This document shows positions 61,532 through 64,000 of a stretch of DNA of 64,000 nucleotides, one piece after another. The position numbers and the translations under genes are program-made. The stretch's first letter is position 1. Each line of letters starts with the position of its first letter. The DNA is from Lachnospiraceae bacterium. GTDB taxonomy: Bacteria > Bacillota > Clostridia > Lachnospirales > Lachnospiraceae. A model generated the notes under the pieces. The model was not told the DNA's origin, did not search any database, and saw only the letters and a program-made list of their open reading frames with translations. Location of the stretch: positions 1-64,000 of the forward strand of contig JAJPWX010000003.1 of the NCBI GenBank assembly GCA_021205755.1, in the 5' to 3' direction.

Positions 61532-63550
61532 ATGAAAGCAAAGGTACAAAGCTTCGGCAAATTTTTATCGGCGATGGTAATGCCAAATATCGGCGCTCTG
61601 ATCGCGTTTGGTTTTCTTGCCGCACTGTTTATTGACACCGGATGGATTCCAAATGAAGGCTTTAACAGCATGGTCAGTCCCATGCTCACCTATCTGATCC
61701 CCATCCTGATTGCCTCTACCGGCGGCTATATGGTCGGCGGGGAACGCGGCCGCGTAGCTGGCGCGATTGCAGTTATCGGCGCCATCATGAGCAACACAGA
61801 TGTCACGATGCTGATGGCAGCCATGATTATGGGACCGCTCGCAGGCTTTTGCATCAAAAAGTTTGATGAGGCAATGGACGGCCATATGCCCGCGGGCTTT
61901 GAGATGCTGATCAATAATTTTTCTGTCGGCATCATCGGCATGCTGCTGGCGATGCTCGGCTATGTCCTGATCGGACCGGTCATGAGCGCAATCCTCTCCG
62001 TTCTGACCGCAGGAGTTAACATCCTGATCAACAACAACCTGCTTCCGCTTGTCTCGATTCTGCTGGAGCCGGCGAAGGTGCTTTTCCTAAACAACGCCAT
62101 CAATCACGGCGTATTTACACCGATTGCGACGGCACAGGCTGCGGAAACCGGAAAATCCATCATGTACATGCTGGAGACCAACCCCGGACCTGGACTTGGC
62201 GTGCTGCTGGCCTACATGTTCTTCTGCAAGGATAAGGCAACAAAGGATTCCGCTCCGGGTGCCGTAATCATCCATCTGTTCGGCGGCATCCACGAGATTT
62301 ATTTCCCGTACATCCTGATGAACCCGATTGTCATCATCGCTCCGATCGTCGGCAACATGGCCGCTATCTTCTGGTACACCATCACTGGCTGCGGCCTGGT
62401 AGGCCCGGCTTCTCCGGGGTCTATTATCGCATTCCTGATGATGACGCCCGGCTCAGATATGCTCAAGGTCATCATCGGCGTGCTGTTAGCGACCGGCGTC
62501 TCTTTCGTCATCGCCGCCCCGATTGTGCGGATGGCAGGCGACAAGAGCCTGGAAGCCGCACAGGGACAGGTAGCCGCGATGAAAGCGGAATCCAAGGGTC
62601 AGACCGCAGCGATACCGGCAACGGAAAAAATCGCGGACTCCTCCGCAGTGAAGAAAATTATCTTTGCCTGTGACGCAGGCATGGGCTCCTCCGCGATGGG
62701 CGCCACCAAATTCCGTAACCGCATCAAAGACATCCGCCCGGATATTAAGGTAACAAATACTTCGGTAGACACCATCCCCGGCGACTGCGACATCGCAGTC
62801 GTGCAGACGACACTGGCCGCCCGCGCACAGAAATCCGCGCCGCAGGCCCAGCTGATTACCATCGGAAACTTTCTCGCAGACCCTGCGCTGGATGAACTCT
62901 ACGCGCAGCTGACCGCTGACGCAAAGATCTCAGAAAAGAATAGTGCTGACGTAAATCCGTCCGATGCAGCTTCGAAGAGCACAAAAGCAGAAGCAAATGC
63001 AGCAGCAGCAAAAGAAGCCGCAGTGATAAAAACAGACTCGTCTGTGAACACGCCTTCTCAGATAGATGCAGCAAGCAGCTCTGCCGAAAAAATGGTTTCC
63101 GACACAGAAGAAGATATCCCCTTTGAAAAGAAGCAGGTCATCATTGCAGACGGCATTCAGCTTGGATTAAAACCGGTGAGCAAGGAAGAAGCAATCCAGG
63201 CAGCCGGTGAACTTCTCGAAAAACTTGGCTATGTCGGACACAATTATGTGGAAGCGATGCAGGAGCGGGAAAAGCTGACCACCACCTACATGGGTATGGG
63301 CGTAGCCATCCCGCACGGCACCACGCAGGCCAAAGGAACCGTAAAGAAGACCGGCATTGTTTTCCTCCAGTATCCGGAGGGCGTTGATTTCGGAGACGAA
63401 AAAGCACAGCTGATTTTCGGCATCGCCGGAATCGGCGACGAGCACCTCGACCTGCTCGCGAAGCTCTGCACAATGCTTGAGGACGAGGAACGTATGGAAA
63501 TCCTGAAAACGACAAAGGATGTCGACTGGGTGCTCGCACAGCTCTCGTAA
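61532..63550 (+). CDS. mtlA: Mannitol-type PTS transporter EIICBA
   Basis: Imports and phosphorylates a hexitol. 672 residues after AAGGAGAAAGAA. IIC membrane domain (1-345) with GERGRVAGAIAVIGAIMSN, the NNAINHGVFTPI segment and HLFGGIHEIYFPYILMNP. IIB domain with phosphorylated Cys380 (FACDAGMGSS). A long Ala/Ser/Lys-rich linker (about 465-530). IIA domain with phosphorylated His595 (VAIPHGT). All three domains match MtlA. No mtlD is adjacent; the operon has a zinc dehydrogenase and a 1-phosphofructokinase instead, so the pathway may differ from the standard mannitol route. Confidence 0.94.
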   Translation: MKAKVQSFGKFLSAMVMPNIGALIAFGFLAALFIDTGWIPNEGFNSMVSPMLTYLIPILIASTGGYMVGGERGRVAGAIAVIGAIMSNTDVTMLMAAMIMGPLAGFCIKKFDEAMDGHMPAGFEMLINNFSVGIIGMLLAMLGYVLIGPVMSAILSVLTAGVNILINNNLLPLVSILLEPAKVLFLNNAINHGVFTPIATAQAAETGKSIMYMLETNPGPGLGVLLAYMFFCKDKATKDSAPGAVIIHLFGGIHEIYFPYILMNPIVIIAPIVGNMAAIFWYTITGCGLVGPASPGSIIAFLMMTPGSDMLKVIIGVLLATGVSFVIAAPIVRMAGDKSLEAAQGQVAAMKAESKGQTAAIPATEKIADSSAVKKIIFACDAGMGSSAMGATKFRNRIKDIRPDIKVTNTSVDTIPGDCDIAVVQTTLAARAQKSAPQAQLITIGNFLADPALDELYAQLTADAKISEKNSADVNPSDAASKSTKAEANAAAAKEAAVIKTDSSVNTPSQIDAASSSAEKMVSDTEEDIPFEKKQVIIADGIQLGLKPVSKEEAIQAAGELLEKLGYVGHNYVEAMQEREKLTTTYMGMGVAIPHGTTQAKGTVKKTGIVFLQYPEGVDFGDEKAQLIFGIAGIGDEHLDLLAKLCTMLEDEERMEILKTTKDVDWVLAQLS

Positions 63551-63698
63551 ATCGCGAATTGTATTCTGCCTTACCTCGCTTCCTGAAATCCATCACAGGA
63601 AGCGGGTTAAAGCAAAACAAGAATAATACACAAAAAAGCTTCACATACTAACAGATATTACAGTAAAGCAATCAATAAAAGAAAGGAAGAAAACCACT

Positions 63699-63956
63699 AT
63701 GAAAACATTTGACTACACCATCACAGACGAACTCGGTATCCATGCACGTCCGGCAGGAGAACTGGTAAAAGAGGCAAAGAAATACACCTCCACCATCTCC
63801 ATCAATGCGAACGGCCGAAAAGTAAACGCTACCAAGCTGATGATGATCATGAGCCTTGGCGTAAAGAAAGGCGTGACCGTGACAGTCGAAGCTGACGGCG
63901 AGGACGAGGATGCGGCAATCGCAGGAATGCAGACATTTTTCTCGGAGAATCTGTAA
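63699..63956 (+). CDS. HPr-like phosphocarrier, lacking the Ser46 regulatory site
   Basis: 85 residues. It passes phosphate from enzyme I to the PTS through His15 (ELGIHARPAGEL). The segment that normally carries regulatory Ser46 reads VNATKLMMIMSLG, placing Lys at position 46. It therefore cannot be phosphorylated there by HPr kinase. AGAAAGGAAG lies upstream of the ATG. Its position after mtlA suggests an operon-dedicated carrier separate from the general HPr. Family call is firm; insulation from catabolite control is inferred. Confidence 0.93.
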   Translation: MKTFDYTITDELGIHARPAGELVKEAKKYTSTISINANGRKVNATKLMMIMSLGVKKGVTVTVEADGEDEDAAIAGMQTFFSENL

Positions 63957-64000
63957 AGGTCTGCCTGCTGTTCTGCGGCAGGCGCGGAAGGGGGAATTCT

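Noticed and set aside
63963-63983. GCCTGC...GCAGGC hairpin after the HPr gene
   Set aside because: No T-run follows and the window ends soon after; too little to call a terminator.

Overview
The window looks like a chromosome segment of a Gram-positive gut anaerobe of class Clostridia, most likely family Lachnospiraceae. The reasons are a hrcA-grpE-dnaK-dnaJ cluster behind a CIRCE operator, a BMP-family nucleoside importer, sortase-anchored SpaA/Cna-B surface proteins, acyl-CoA dehydratase activase genes, paralogous AAA-ATPase-like/PD-(D/E)XK proteins, and strong AAGGAGG-type ribosome sites with frequent TTG/GTG starts. Genus and species cannot be told from this sequence. No rRNA, tRNA, CRISPR array, phage or intact transposase was seen.

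Layout. 0.1-5.4 kb: heat-shock operon (minus strand). 5.5-11.9 kb: cell-surface genes, namely a secreted SGNH hydrolase, a serine beta-lactamase-like protein with wall-binding repeats, and a 1100-residue secreted protein with two large repeated modules behind a long leader. 12-18 kb: aldo/keto reductase, a three-gene acyl-CoA dehydratase activase module, and a MATE exporter. 18.3-21.5 kb: csoR-copA copper operon, with a copper chaperone domain at the CopA C-terminus that has its own internal ribosome site. 21.5-29.4 kb: repeat elements, a PBECR-type nuclease domain protein, endonuclease III, a BMP-type nucleoside ABC importer and a patatin-like lipase. 29.4-31.8 kb: a fused alpha-ribazole-phosphatase-like/CbiD cobalamin gene. 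31.8-55.7 kb: a large pilus/adhesin island. 55.9-57.7 kb: an ABC importer without a binding protein. 57.8-64 kb: a polyol PTS operon (1-phosphofructokinase, sorbose-phosphate-reductase-like dehydrogenase, DeoR repressor, mannitol-type EIICBA, HPr).

The pilus island is the most striking part. On the minus strand it runs from a LytTR response regulator through a backbone pilin, class C sortase, signal peptidase and a 1896-residue adhesin to a paralogous adhesin of about 2320 residues that ends in a pilin-like LPQTG segment. A second sortase, a coiled-coil protein and two paralogous 536-residue AAA/nuclease-like proteins lie around it. Three simple-sequence sites fall at control points. A 16-bp tandem duplication frameshifts the second adhesin. 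A G8 tract puts the second sortase out of frame between its catalytic Cys and Arg. A G9 tract lies 10 nt upstream of the regulator start codon. The regulator promoter and the pilus promoter both carry LytTR-like direct repeats at nearly the same distance from the -10 element. Together these suggest a phase-variable, LytTR-controlled surface system, which is an inference from sequence.

A second theme is a dispersed family of short inverted-repeat (MITE-like) elements with ends like GTAACAGTTCAGAACAGC. Five copies and one stray end are scattered between genes, one of them inside the pilin mRNA leader.
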